Of a stretch of DNA of 64,000 nt, positions 24,889 to 38,098 are shown in pieces. Numbering within the stretch: the first letter of the stretch is position 1; each line of letters begins with the position of its first letter. Origin of the DNA: Piromyces finnis (lineage: Eukaryota; Neocallimastigomycota; Neocallimastigomycetes; Neocallimastigales; Neocallimastigaceae); NCBI GenBank assembly GCA_002104945.1, contig MCFH01000034.1:496001-560000 (forward strand). The letters are read 5' to 3'. The translations under genes were made by a program, and so were the position numbers. The notes beneath the pieces are model-generated. The model made no database searches. It was given only the letters and a program-made list of their open reading frames with translations, and was not told the DNA's origin.

Positions 24889-27676
24889 TTAGTTTGATGA
24901 AGACATACAACATGAAAAAATGCCTAAGAAACCACCACTTTTCTTTTTTGGTGTTTCATTATTATTTTCCGGTGTAGTGGCAGTAGCAGCAGCAGCAGGA
25001 GTTGGTTCAGGAGTTACAGCTGGTTCTGTTGTAACAGGTTCTTGCTTTATTTCGGTTTTTTGTTCTTCAACTGGTTCTGGTTTAGCTACAGGTTCAGATG
25101 TATTTTCCGGTTCAGCAGCTTTAGTTGGTTCTGGTTGAGTTTCAGTTGGTTCATTTTTTACTTCTTCTTTTTTTTCTTCTTTTACTTCTTCTTCTTCTTC
25201 TTCTTTAGTTTCTTGAACTTCTTCTTTAGCTGTTTCATCGGATGATTCAACTTTTTTATCTTGTTGTTCTTCTTTATCATCTTCTTTTTGTTCATCCTCA
25301 TCATTATCTTCCATTTTTATTTCATTATATAATGGTGAATTAACGTTAGTAGTATTATTTATTTGAGTATGGTGATTAATAATATTATTATTTTCTTCAG
25401 AAGCATGTTGACTATGAGATTTATTAGTCATTTCATCAACTGAACCACCACCACCTCTTAAAACTTGCATTGAAGCATTTTGTGTAGTACTTTCATTAAT
25501 TACTGGAACTGATGCATTGGAAGCTTTTTGTTCTTTTACCTCCTTTTCTTTTTCCTTTTGTTGCTCTTTTACTTGAGATGAACAGTTAGCAGTTGATTTT
25601 TGTTTTTCATGTAGTCTAGTAATTTCTTTTCTTTGTTCTTCTAATTTTAACATCCAATCAAATACATTATCTTCTTCTTCACCCATTCTCTTTAATACCT
25701 TATCGAATAATCCTCTCAAATAATCATAATCTGGAGTTTCTTCAAATCCAAGTTTTCTTACATAATTCATATATATAGCAAATTCCTCTATAAATATTTT
25801 TTTTATAATATTTAATATATAGAGAATATAAATAAATTATAATTATTAATAAGAAGAATAATTAATATTATATATTGATTTATTTTATTTTATAATGCTT
25901 AATATAAAAATTTATATTTCTTTTTTTTTTTTTCTTAATATAAATGAAATTCTTACCTGGAAAACCGTCACATAATTCTTTAATAGATGTTGTACGTTTT
26001 TTCTCACCAATCTTTTCATATTTTTGTTTATTAGTAGCTGCCTTCATACCTTGCCATGGTAAAGAACCTCTTAAGAAATACATTAAGACATGACCTAAAC
26101 CTTCTAAATCATCACGTCTACTTTGTTCTCTTCCCAAGTGAGTATTAATACTCATATATCTAGCAGTACCACTAAGACTTCTCTTTTCTTTATATGGTAT
26201 ATGTTGTAAAGTCTTTGGATCTCTGTAGAATTTCGCCATACCGAAATCAATTAAATATATTTGACTGGCTGTATGTGGATGTTCTTTAGAATGATTTTTT
26301 AATATTGAATTAACATCTATATCTGAAGATGAATTTGAATCTACATAAGGTGGAATTCTACCAACTAAGAAATTATCTGGTTTAATATCACGATAAACTA
26401 AAGACTTTTCATGAACAGATTGTACACGACATAACTTTTTATAACAAAGAAAAAAAAACATAATAAAAAAATTAAAATTTATTATATTGATTTAATAATT
26501 AATAGTATGTGGAGGATAACTTATTTCCTCATATAAAATAATAATTAAAACTTTTGAAAATCAATCAATTTAAATAAAATTAAAAAAATACCTCTCAAAT
26601 AATATAATGATTATAATAATAAAATTAATAATAATAATAAAAAAAGAAACAACAAACTTAATCATTATACTAATAAGATTAAATATCATTACATCCACAT
26701 AAAAAAAAAAAAAAAACAATTTAAACTATATCATTATTAAATTAATGAATTTTTTTTTTTCGATTATTAATTTATAATATAAATATATATTACCATTTGT
26801 TTTGCAGCCATACAAACAGTTTTTACAGAAAATTTTCTATTACATGTATCGAATAAATCTTCTAAAGATGGTCCTAATAAATCAATAACTAATATATTGT
26901 ACATACTTTCTGATCCAAAATAATAAGCGTTTGGAATACCGGCTTTTTTTTTTTTTATAATTTCATATTTTTTAATTTAATTAATATTCAATTAAACATA
27001 TTTAAATTAGTATTATATATAAAGGAAAATTCTATTTTTATATATAATGTTGATTATCATTACTAAATCCTTGCAATAATTTATATGTTCTAAATTCATC
27101 TCTAAGTTGTGGTGCTTCACTCTTTTTTGATTCGTATTTAATAGCTACATGTTTATTTGTTTGGGTATCAATACCTTTTTATAGAAAATTATATATATAT
27201 ATATATATATATTTTTTAAAAAAAAAGATTTATAAAATATATATATTTAATATTCAAGATATAATAATAATAATAGTAGTAGTAGTAGTAATGATAATAT
27301 TTAAAAAATTTTTAATATATTTATTATCATTAAGTAATTAATAATTAATATATATATATAGATTTAATTTTTAAAAAAACTTACCATCATAAATAATACC
27401 AAAACTACCTTCACCAATTCTTCTACCAATTTTAAAATGATTTCCTACAACATTATTACTAGTAACTTCTCTTCTACTGTGATGATGATGTGAACTTTCC
27501 CTGTTTTCTGTATGTTGTTGTTGTTGTCTTTGTGGATTTTGTGAACTATGATGTTGATGTAATAATGCAGATCCAGTGTTAGGGGCTGCCATTTTTGTTA
27601 CATCTTTTGAAGTATATTCTGCTTCAGCATTATTTTTAAGATTTTCATTTGGTATATCAGATTCAACTTGTGCCAT
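24889..27676 (-). CDS. Casein kinase 1, Yck-type with C-terminal cysteine pair
   Basis: Minus strand, exons 27385-27676, 27064-27174, 26794-26942, 25957-26434, 24889-25787; phases agree and give 642 residues. Ser/Thr protein kinase of the CK1 family. Seen: Gly loop GEGSFG at 88-93, catalytic Lys in HVAIKYE (K110), YRDIKPDN at 198-205, DFG at 247-249, then the CK1 activation-segment string [13 protein letters not shown] and [16 protein letters not shown] Ser/Asn-rich insert of about 30 residues precedes the DFG strand (about 211-241). The N-terminal 75 residues are His/Gln-rich. After the kinase domain comes about 250 residues of Glu/Lys/Pro/Thr-rich disordered tail ending [10 protein letters not shown] terminal Cys pair is the palmitoylation site that anchors yeast Yck1/Yck2 at the plasma membrane, so plasma-membrane localisation and a role in nutrient signalling, endocytosis or morphogenesis are inferred. 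Confidence 0.92.
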
Positions 27677-27933
27677 ATTTTATTTACTTATTTAATTACT
27701 TTTTTTTTATTTTTTTATTTTTTGGATAAATTTAATATTATTATTTGTATATATACTGACAATAATGGTTTAAAATCAATTTTTGAAAGAAAAGAACGAT
27801 ATTTTGATAATTATATTCCTTTGATTAAAAATATAATACTTTTATAATTTAAATATAGAAATAGAATAGAATGAAATATTTAAAAAAAAAGATAAAAAAA
27901 TATATATTAAATTAATGTAATTAATTTCCAATG

Positions 27934-27975
<42 letters not shown>

Positions 27976-29717
27976 GTTCAGCTATTGTACTGATAATATC
28001 TTTATTATTCTCTCGGTTAGTGATAAAAAAAAATTTTAAATTTTTTTATGGATTATTTTTTTATTATTATTTTAATCAATACATATAAATATTATATTTT
28101 TATTATTACTTTTTAGTTTCTTTTCTTTCTCTGTTATTTCCTTTTTTCTTATTTTTATTTTTATTAATAATTGTTAAATGGGTTAAAATAAAATAAAAAG
28201 GAAAAAAAATGAATTAAAAATGGAATAACTTAAAAACTATGTATAACAAAAATAAGATTAAATAATGATAAAAGTGAGAGTTTATTTATTATTATTTATA
28301 AATTATATTTTTAAATAAAATTAATACTATTATAAATATAAGAATATATAATAATTATAGTTCTTTTCATTTTTTATACATTTATGCATATGTGCATATA
28401 TTTAAATTAACAGTCAACTTAAACTTTATAATATTCTAAAAAAAAAAAAAAATAAAAATTACAATTATTAATAATATTGGATATTATATAAATTCTTCAT
28501 TAATTAGTATGAAAATAGAGTATGCATGCTATAAAAAAATAACTATTTCATTTTTTTTAACTCAATAATATATTTTTATTAATATTTGGCCTAGAATGAA
28601 AATAGAAAGTAGAATTCGTTATATATTTATTATAAACTTTAAAAAGCTAAATTATTGAAAAATAATTAATATTATTTATAATTCTATTGAAAAAAAAAAA
28701 AATTTACTTTTTAAAAGTTATAAGGGTTTTATTTTATTAAAATTTTCTAATACCATAAAATTATAATACTGAATTCATATAATTATATTATTTTATCTCT
28801 ATGAAGTAAATATAAAAATGCTACTTTCCATTAATAATAATATTAATTATCGTCATCATCATCATAATAGTCATTAAAAATAATAGACGCTAATAAAAGT
28901 ATCAACTGTATTAACCAAATTGATTATATTTTAACATTTTATAATAATATGAATATAAATAATTGAAACTTTAAATATATATATATTTTTAAATTATAAG
29001 AAATAATAAATATTGAAATCAAAATATTTTTCTATTTTTAGAATTCTATTATATTAAAGATAAAATCATATAGGGAAATTTTATAAAAAAAAAAACAAAA
29101 CAAAACAAAAATAATACAACCATATTTCATATTTCTTATATATATACATACTTAGAATTGATATCTTGATTATTTATTTGTATATATATATACGAGCTAT
29201 ATGATATTTAGACAATAAAATAACATCTTTTTCTTATTCATTATATATATGCTTGACGATTAAATAGCTTCAATAGGTTAATAAGTGTTGTACTATAATT
29301 ATTATTTTAAAATTTTGTCAATTTATATTTGTAGTGAATGATCATTCTATTCTATATATACAATAAGTTTCTTTTTATTCTTTTTTTTTTTTTAAAGCTA
29401 TATTTCAAAATATATTTTTATAATATTTTTTTTAATAAAAAAGGGTAAAAAAATGACAAACATTTCTTTGGTGGATCATTCATAAATTATTTCTATAATA
29501 AAACTACAAGATGTGTTTACATACTAAAAGTTTGAAATAACCTTTTTAAAGTGTTGATTTTATAAATTTCCACTTTAAAGCTATTAATAAATACTATATA
29601 AAATCAGAAATTATCTTTTTATTGAAAGAGAAAGTAAATCCTTTAATTCTTTTATGTTTTTAAATTTTATATATTTATTTGTGGATATTTTAAATTAAAA
29701 GTAGACTTTATGGAGAA

Positions 29718-29784
<67 letters not shown>

Positions 29785-29837
29785 ATATATAAATATATAA
29801 ATAAATAAATAAATAAATAAATAAACGAATGAATAGA

Positions 29838-29872
<35 letters not shown>

Positions 29873-32385
29873 ATGAATAAATAAATAAATAAATAAATTA
29901 TAAATGTAAAACTATCTCCTTTTATTTCTTATTATTTTCAATTGGATAATATTTAAATTTGTGTAAATAACAAATCAATTGTTACAATATATTATTCATT
30001 ATACCTTATATATTTATAATATATTACAATATATTGTTATAATTTCATTTGTAAAATAATAACAAAATAAATTAAATTTGTAAAAAAAAAAGAATCAATA
30101 GAATCATATATTGTTTTATATTTATACCATATATTAAATATATAAACTATTTTAAAAATAAATTAAAATATTTAAAATTGGAAATAATATTAATGTAACA
30201 CATAATATATTACATTTTAATATACGTTAAACCATTCATTTTATTGTATTGTATTAGAAGACGTTGGTTGTTTCTACTTGTTTTATACAGGAAAATTGTG
30301 GTAACACAAGCTAATTTATGTAGCAAAGAATAATAGTAATTTTGACACTTTCAATACTAAAAACAAAACAATTATTATTCTTTTTTTAAAAAAAAAAAAA
30401 GTGGTGGATTTCTTTTTAAAAAGTGTATAATAAGTTGATTATTAGTAAAATTTACTTTTCTTATTTATTAGACGAAATGTTATTTTTTCTATAGGTTTAA
30501 CTCTATTTTTTTAATAAAAAAATAATTTTAATGAGAACATCATTTAATTAAAGGAAATAAAAAAAAAAAAAAGATTCATATATATGATGTATATGATATA
30601 GCAGTGAGTAGGTGATGTACTTATTAATTATAAATATTAATAAATGAAATATTATAATGATAATATAATATCAACAATTAATTGTAATGCTGATGATTAT
30701 TATTACAAATCATTACAAGCTATTATAAATATTAATTAATATCTATACTTCTATTGTTAAATCTGTGATTTATTGTTCTTACAATTAAATAATACATTTG
30801 CATATGATCCTTGTTATTTACATTGACAGATTAATTATTTAAATAGTTTTTGTGTATGATTTTAATATAATTGCTACAAAGTTAAAGGCCATTAATCAAT
30901 ACAAACCCTTTGATTTTTAATAAGTAAATCAAATTTTAATGAATATAAAACTCTATTATTCCATCTATATATAAATATAAATGATTACTTCTCCAATATT
31001 TTTTTTCTTTTTTTAAACACCAACATAATTAAAAGGCTTAATAAATAAATTGGTATTGGTGTTATAGCTATTCATTATGTATTAGGAAATAAATTAAATA
31101 CATTCAATATAATACCATTATTGATCTTTCATTATATTTATTTATTTTGTATTAAACTATATTTATTATTAAAATATATTAAATAGCCAGATATCAACTT
31201 TTTAACCTTTTCATTACATATATATTTTACTAGGTATTTTAACTCTATTTCTTCTATTCATTATCCCTTTACCTACGACGACGACGACGACGTCTTTACT
31301 TTGGTTGTATTAAAATTATTATAATAAATTAACTTATATTAAATTATGTTTAATATATTAATTAATATAAAAACAATATAATAATTTATTATATGAAAAC
31401 CAATTGATAATATATCATTTTAATATAAATCAATCAATAAAATATTCATAAATTATTAATATCAAAAAAAAAAAAAAAAAAACATAATTTTTTATATATA
31501 AAAATTAATATAATAAAATATCACCTTTTTAATTTTTTTTATCAGACTTTTTACACAATTCTTTTTTTACTATAATTTGAGATTTGTTATTATTATTAAA
31601 AAAAAAAAAAAGAAATATATATATAAATTTAATCATTATCTGTATTTTTAAAGTATTGGAAGTCAATAGATTAAAAAAAGTTATAATAACAATTCTTGTA
31701 AAAAAGAATAAAAAGATAATAATAATAATAATAAAAGAACCTTAAAAAAATAAACAATAAACGTTTAATTGAAAAAATACAAAAATAATATATAATATGC
31801 ATATATAGAAATTGATAATAGTATATATCAACGTATTTCATTTATTTATTGTTTACGGAACAATCGCATAATTGTCATTTTCAAGATAATTTGAAAAGTA
31901 TATTTTTATACTAAACTTGATTATTATAAAAGTAATTTGAAAAACCTCTTATATTATTATTATTTCAAATTAATTGATTACAGTTATGTAAAACATTTTA
32001 ATTTTGTGAAAATAGTCGTATTCTATTAAGTCACAACATCAAAATCATAAATATTTTAAATATATTTGAAAAATCCACATAGAGAGAAAAAAAAGTAGTA
32101 TAAAGACAACAACAAAAAAAAAAGTAGCAAAAGTAAAATAATAAAGTGAAATAAATTCTTTGAAAGATTTATTGACATTATTAAAATTTAAATATACGTT
32201 AATTTTCTTTATATAAAGTTTAAAAAGATAAAGGCAAAAAGTTTAAATAGTTATAATACAAAATAATATTTATTTAATTTATTTTCAAAAGGTAATGAAA
32301 ACAGATTTAAAATAAATATTTTAAGATATCTTATAATTGGCATATTATTTATTGATATATAATATAAATAGTTTTTTTTTTTAGT
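27677..32385. other. Long divergent intergenic region, no gene seen
   Basis: About 4.7 kb between the divergent starts of the casein kinase (-) and ankyrin (+) genes. A/T-rich spacer containing an (ATT)n run at about 27938-27974, the TAAA array at 29716-29898 and a short (GAC)n run near 31274-31292. I found no tRNA-like block, exon series or mobile element on either strand. Confidence 0.6.
29716..29898. repeat. (TAAA)n tetranucleotide microsatellite
   Basis: About 180 bases of tandem AAAT units with a few single-base variants (ATAT, CGAA, TGAA) in the middle. It is the reverse-complement class of the (TTTA)n array near 4 kb. Non-coding. Confidence 0.95.
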
Positions 32386-35021
32386 ATGGAAACAGGTAAT
32401 AAAATAAAAATTTAAAATGAATACAACCTAAATTTTTACTTATTGGTACGATTTTTTTTTCTTTATATAATATTTAGAAAACGTAATTCTTAAAAAGTCA
32501 ATGTCTAATGCAAGTACATATTATCAGAAATCAAAATTTGCTTCATCATCAGATACAAATATAAGAAAAATAGGTAGTCTACAACAATTTCAAGAAGATG
32601 AAATTTCTTCTGTATCTACTTATTCTTCGCAGTTCAATACAAACTCATCAGGACTCTATACCCCAAGAAAAAAAGTAGGCGTAGCAAAATTATCTGACAG
32701 TATTATCTCTTTAAGTGATTTTAGATACACTGATACCCATCCTCAACAACAAAGAATAATATTATGTCAACTTCAAAAACATACAAATAAATTAATTCAA
32801 GAAGGAAAAATAAGACCATTACCAAAAGATGCCCAGAAAGGAAAGAAAGGTAAACATTTTAATTGTTTAATTTTAAAATAAAAAAGAATCAATACTAATA
32901 AATATATTTTAAACGGTAAACACAATATCTTTAAAAAATAAAACAAATATAAAAAACAATAATAACGGCAAAAACAACAATCATTTTTAAACCATATATA
33001 TATGATTATATAAAATAACAACAACAATGTCCGCCAAAACAAAACAAATATAAAAAATCGTCATCATCGTCAAAACAAAATAAATATAAAAAATTATCAT
33101 CATCGTCAAAACAAAACGTATATGAAAAATAAAAATAACAGAATATAGTATGAAACCAAAGTCTAGAACAATGAATCGTATTAATGCCTTTCTTACAAAG
33201 AAAAAATCAAAAAAAAGTAAAGAAGGTATATAATTGTTTTGATTTAAATATTTATATTAGAAAATATTTACAAGATATTAACTATTGATAAACAATGAAA
33301 ACATATATTTATGTATAATTATAGAAAATCTTCATATCTTAAAATTAGCAGTCCATGACCATAGAGTTCAACAAGCTTGTTCAATTATTGATGATTTATC
33401 ATCCAATACATTTAGAAAAAGAAATTTCTCAGAAGCTAATGATATATTTTTAAAAGCAATGCTTAATAATTTGGAGCCAGTTGTATTATCAATGCTTGAT
33501 AAAGGATTCCCTCCAAATATTAATTTACCAATTTTTGAAATTCAAATGAGTAATGATATTAAAGTTGATTTACCTTCATATTTCATTTTAGCTGTAGCTC
33601 TTGGTATGGATAATGTAATTAAAGTCATGATAAAAGTAAGCATTAAAATGATAATGTTAAAGAAAAAAAGATTTTATTATAATAGTAATCTTTAATGATT
33701 AAATTATTAACGATCATGGAATGATAATTTATTATTTTATAGAAAGCCTATATCAATCAATCATGGAATGGTTTAACGGCATTACATATTGCCTGTTGTA
33801 AAGGGGATGAAAAATTAATTAATTTGCTCATTGATTATGGTGCTGATGCATCTCAACCTATACCAGTAGAACAATATTTGAATTTAGGTAGATTAAAATC
33901 GCTTGAAGCACGAATTATAACACAAAAAAAGAGTGTACTTAGTGGAACTTATATGGAAGAACAATTGGGAACAAATAATTACATCCCTCAAAACAGTTCA
34001 TTAATAAAGCCAAATGTAAAAGCACCCTTCTTGTTCCCTATTGATTTTGCAGCAGCCACTGGAAATATAAAAATAGCAGGTCTAATAATTAACAAGTAAG
34101 ATTTAGCATTGCTATCTATCATGAGTTTTTGTATTTACATAAAGATATGTTATGATTAATAATTAAATTTTTTTCTTTTTTTTCTATTAGGGTTGATATT
34201 AATGGTATAAGAAGAAGTAGGTATTGTTTGATGATGCAACAACAATATAATATGAGTATGGTATTGTTAAAATATGGTGCTACATTTCCACAAGTGAATA
34301 TATGGTAATTATTTCAAAAAAATTTTTTATCGACTTTATCTCTAAAAGACTATTATTAATTTATTGCGTATTCAAACTGTCATTTATTATTTCATAGGAA
34401 TGATACACCTCTTCATATTGCCTCTCGACAAGGAAATTTAAGACTTGTTATTGTCTACTCATATTTATTTAATGTAAATACACCTGGACAAAATGGATGG
34501 TATGTATTTTAAATAAATGAAAAAATATAATATTTTAATTAGAGGGATGCGTAATTTATTTTAATCCAAAATTTTATACTAATATTAAAGGTATCCACTT
34601 CATGAAGCCATTGTAAGAAATCATAGAGATGTTTGTCAATATTTACTAAAAAGAGGTGCCTCCACAGAATTAACTAATTATGAAGGTTTGACACCAAAAC
34701 AATTAGCAGAAAAATGGGGAATATCAAGTAGTGATATTGAATCATGTTTAGGTATATTTTGATAATATCAATAATTATTAAGTAAAAACAAAATTTTAAT
34801 CTCTTTTTTTAAATAAAATATATTTATACATAAAAAAAAAAGATCAAACGGTTGAATTTGTTGTTGAAAATGAAATCAGTGAGAAAGAAATTTTAGCTAA
34901 AGTTAATCGCTATTTATCAAATTTAGCTATAATGAATTCATCAAGAATAAGACAAACTAAAAAGAAAAGTCAAATATTATTACCAAAAGTATTCCAAAAA
35001 GAACAATCCGCACATAAATAA
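32386..35021 (+). CDS. Ankyrin-repeat protein
   Basis: Exons 32386-32395, 32478-32849, 33142-33225, 33325-33635, 33743-34095, 34191-34304, 34398-34499, 34591-34751, 34843-35021; phases agree and give 561 residues. The N-terminal about 160 residues are polar and Ser/Lys-rich. A run of ankyrin repeats follows: clear TALHIACCKG, PIDFAAATGN, TPLHIASRQGN and YPLHEAIVRNH helix-1 strings, each with the usual helix 2 and a GA-type turn, plus one or two degenerate repeats. The C-terminus is Lys-rich and lacks repeats. The family mediates protein-protein contacts; the partner and pathway cannot be told. The first coding exon would be only ATG plus seven bases. If that splice is wrong, translation would begin at the Met at 32501 with 12 fewer residues and no effect on the repeats. 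Most introns fall between or at the edges of repeats. Confidence 0.82.
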
Positions 35022-36306
35022 AATTGATCATCATCATCAAGTCTTTTCTTTTTATTTTAAACTACAATTAACCAATACGCTAAACAAATATTTTATTAAC
35101 ATATATATTAAAAAAAATAGAAACTAAAGTATTAAGTTTTTAAAAAAAAATATTCTTTTTTTTCGCAATTTTATAATTTTTATTATTTTTTTAAACAAAA
35201 CAAAACGAGAAAAATAAGTAAATATAAAAAAAAAAAACGAAACAAAAAAACTAAAAACAAACAAAACAAAAAAAAAGCAAAAAAAAAAAAATAAAGCAAA
35301 AAAAAAAAACATACAGGAATAAATAAAATTATAAAATATTTATACTTTCAACGCAAAGAAATGAATATAATATATACATCAATATCAATAAAATTTACAT
35401 TAAACAATAATAATATCCTAAAAGAAAAAATTCCATGAATTATATATATATATAAAATCTATTATAAATTTATAAATAATAAAAGTAAAATAACAATATA
35501 AATATGTAATATTTTTAAATTTGGTTTAACTAAAAATAGTATTATTTATATTATTTATTTAATTTACATTATATATATGTTAAAAAACATTCAAAAAAAA
35601 AAAACCTCTTTTTTTCTTTTTATATAAATATATAATTATTTCTTTATAATAAATTCCACCTACCATTAATCCTTTTTTTTTTTTTTTATTTCTTTTTATT
35701 TTTATTTTTTTTTATGCTTTTTTTTTTTTTTCCTTTCCTCATCGTTGACCTTGATATTCATTAGTAAAAAAAAAAAAAAAAAAAAAAAAAGAATCATTCA
35801 TATTATGTATTAATCTAATATATAAATATCTAATAATACCAACATTATCAATTATCATTTATATTTTATTGTAAAAGAAGTGAAGTTTAAAAAATATAAA
35901 TATATAAATAACCAAAAACAAAGTAAAAAATTATGTTTAATAGGATATCTTTTAAAATTAACAAAGTATATAAAATAAAATAAAACAAAACAAAAAAAAA
36001 TAAAATAAAAAAAAAATTGAAAAAAAAAAAACTTTCAAAATTGTTTAATGCTTAAAAAGCAGCTACATTCCTTTCCTTTTATTATTTAAAAAATATTTAA
36101 AAAATTTTTTCTTTTCTTTTGGTAAAAATTTATACTTTAAAAAAAAAGTGGGTTGGGTAGTACAATTAAAAGTAAAAAATAAAAAAAAAAAATTAAAAAA
36201 TTAAAAATGGTTAAAAAGGTTTATTGAAACAATTTGCTTAAAAAAAAAAAAAAAAAAAATTGAAATTATAAAATAAAAAAAATAAATATAAATATTTTTT
36301 ATTTTT

Positions 36307-36338
<32 letters not shown>
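35022..36338. other. Intergenic region between two plus-strand genes
   Basis: About 1.3 kb of A/T-rich spacer, mostly long poly-A and poly-T runs with occasional C or G. The open frame on the minus strand near 35.2 kb is Phe-rich translation of poly-A and is not a gene. The last 30 bases before the next start codon are nearly all A. Confidence 0.6.
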
Positions 36339-36341
<3 letters not shown>

Positions 36342-36415
36342 AGCTCTATTATTGTACCAACCTATATTGAAGCAAAAGAATTGGCAGACTGGATTTTGGA
36401 TCCAAATATGAAAGC

Positions 36416-36454
<39 letters not shown>

Positions 36455-37411
36455 AAAGAAATTTAAAAATAAAAATTATTAATTCACCTAATAATAAGAA
36501 GAAATAATAAGAATAAGAATAAGAAATAATAATAATAACAATATTGTTGCTATTATTGTTATAATTATTATATACTCATATTAAATTCATTATTATTTTT
36601 TATTATAACGAAATCCTAATTAAAATATTTCAAAAAAAATTATTTATTCTTTTTTTTTTTTTTTTTTTTTTTTTTATAGCATATATATATAATATTAAAA
36701 TTCATAAAGTATTAAATAACCCTTTTTTATTATTATTATTATAATAATTTTCCAATTTTTATAATGAAAAAAAAAAAGAAAGGATTACATTATAATTGAT
36801 GTTAGAGATGATGACTATCCTGTAATTATCCATTTTATTTTTATTCATATTAATTTAAAATATTTATTTATTACTTATATAAAATAAATATAAATATATA
36901 TATATATAATAATAATTAAAAACAATTTTAAAAAAAATAAATAATTCAATTTATTATAATAATTCAAAATTGAATTCATATTACACCAAATATGTCTCTA
37001 TATTGCTATAATATTAATAATAAAATAGTTATTTTACTACTATTATTAACTAATTTTATTTATAAAAATAAAATACACCTTTTTTTTTTTTTTTACAAGT
37101 TTGGTAATATATGTCATTGTAAAAATATACCAAGTATTAAATTTTTAGATAATATTGAACATTATGTTTTAAAATGTAAAAGAATTCCAAAAATTGTTTT
37201 TCACTGTGCCATGTCTCAAGTTCGTGGACCAAAATGTGCTAATCGTTATGCACTTACTTTAAATAGTTTATTAGAAGCAGGAGAAATTGAAGATATTGAC
37301 CAAAAAGTTTATATTTTAAGAGGTGGTTTTATGAATTTCCAAAATATCTATAAAACAAATCCAAATCTTGTAGAAAATTTAATAGAAGATTATTGGCTTA
37401 ATCCATACTAA
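36339..37411 (+). CDS. Cdc25/Acr2/Ibp1-type small rhodanese-fold phosphatase
   Basis: Exons 36339-36418, 36779-36821, 37100-37411; phases agree and give 144 residues, close to yeast Ych1 and fission yeast Ibp1. The product is a single rhodanese-fold domain of the Cdc25-like group. Seen: IIIDVRDDDYP (about 30-40), the first conserved rhodanese strand; CKNIPS after exon 2; then the catalytic loop HCAMSQVRG with Cys77 and Arg83 fitting the CX5R phosphatase/arsenate-reductase signature; and the typical C-terminal strand VYILRGGFMNF. Fungal members are protein phosphatases or arsenate reductases. The active-site loop alone does not settle which, so a phosphatase is a guess from size. The exon 1/2 acceptor lies in a poly-A stretch and was chosen by frame. 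Confidence 0.85.
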
Positions 37412-38085
37412 CTTTTTTTTTTTTCATCATTTTAAAATAATTATTTATAGATAAATATAACTTTTTTTTTTTTTTTTTAGCAATACAATAAATAAAATGA
37501 ATGCTTTTCAAAGTTAATAGTTTTATAAATCATTGAATAAAATAAATAAAAATATAAATTTATAATTTATTAAAACTTTTCTTGCAAAAAAAAAAAAAAA
37601 AAAAATAATTATTAAATAATTTAAGAATACATAAAGTATTGGCAATGGTGAAAATTGGCCAAAATATTTAATGTTAAATAAAAATTATAAAGTGGAAAGG
37701 AAAAAAAAAAAAAAAGTGAACCTTTCTATGTATCTTAAAAATGTTAAGAATGAGGTGAGAAGAAAGGATTCCTTTTAAAGAAAAAGAAATAGGAACAATT
37801 TAAGACTTTGTTAAAATTAATAATAATAATAAAAAGAAAAAGAAAAAATGTATTCTATTAAATTAATTTCAATAGGTCATAATATGGAGTAATCCCTGGT
37901 TATTTTTATTAAAGATAGTATAAATATAAAATTTGGTATATTAAAACTCAAATATTATTTGATTTATGACATCGTTTAATAAAACAATTTAATTTTCTTC
38001 TCTAAAAAGTCTGGCAGATGGTTTATTACTTGTTGCTGTTGATTTTAGTATTTTAGTATGAAAAGTAGTCAAAAAAAAAAAGTTA
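37412..38085. other. Convergent intergenic region left of the SINE
   Basis: A/T-rich spacer downstream of the small phosphatase gene with homopolymer runs. No exon or RNA gene seen. It ends at the left copy of the 13-bp target-site duplication. Confidence 0.6.
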
Positions 38086-38098
38086 TTTTAACCATGAT
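38086..38098. repeat. Target-site duplication, left copy
   Basis: The 13 bases TTTTAACCATGAT occur here and again at 38656-38668, exactly flanking the GC-richer insertion. The match is perfect and does not extend on either side, as expected for a retrotransposition target-site duplication. Confidence 0.92.

Noticed and set aside
24920-25245. Two plus-strand frames rich in Gly/Ser/Phe
   Set aside because: Antisense of the casein kinase tail, whose exon joins and terminal Cys motif are convincing.
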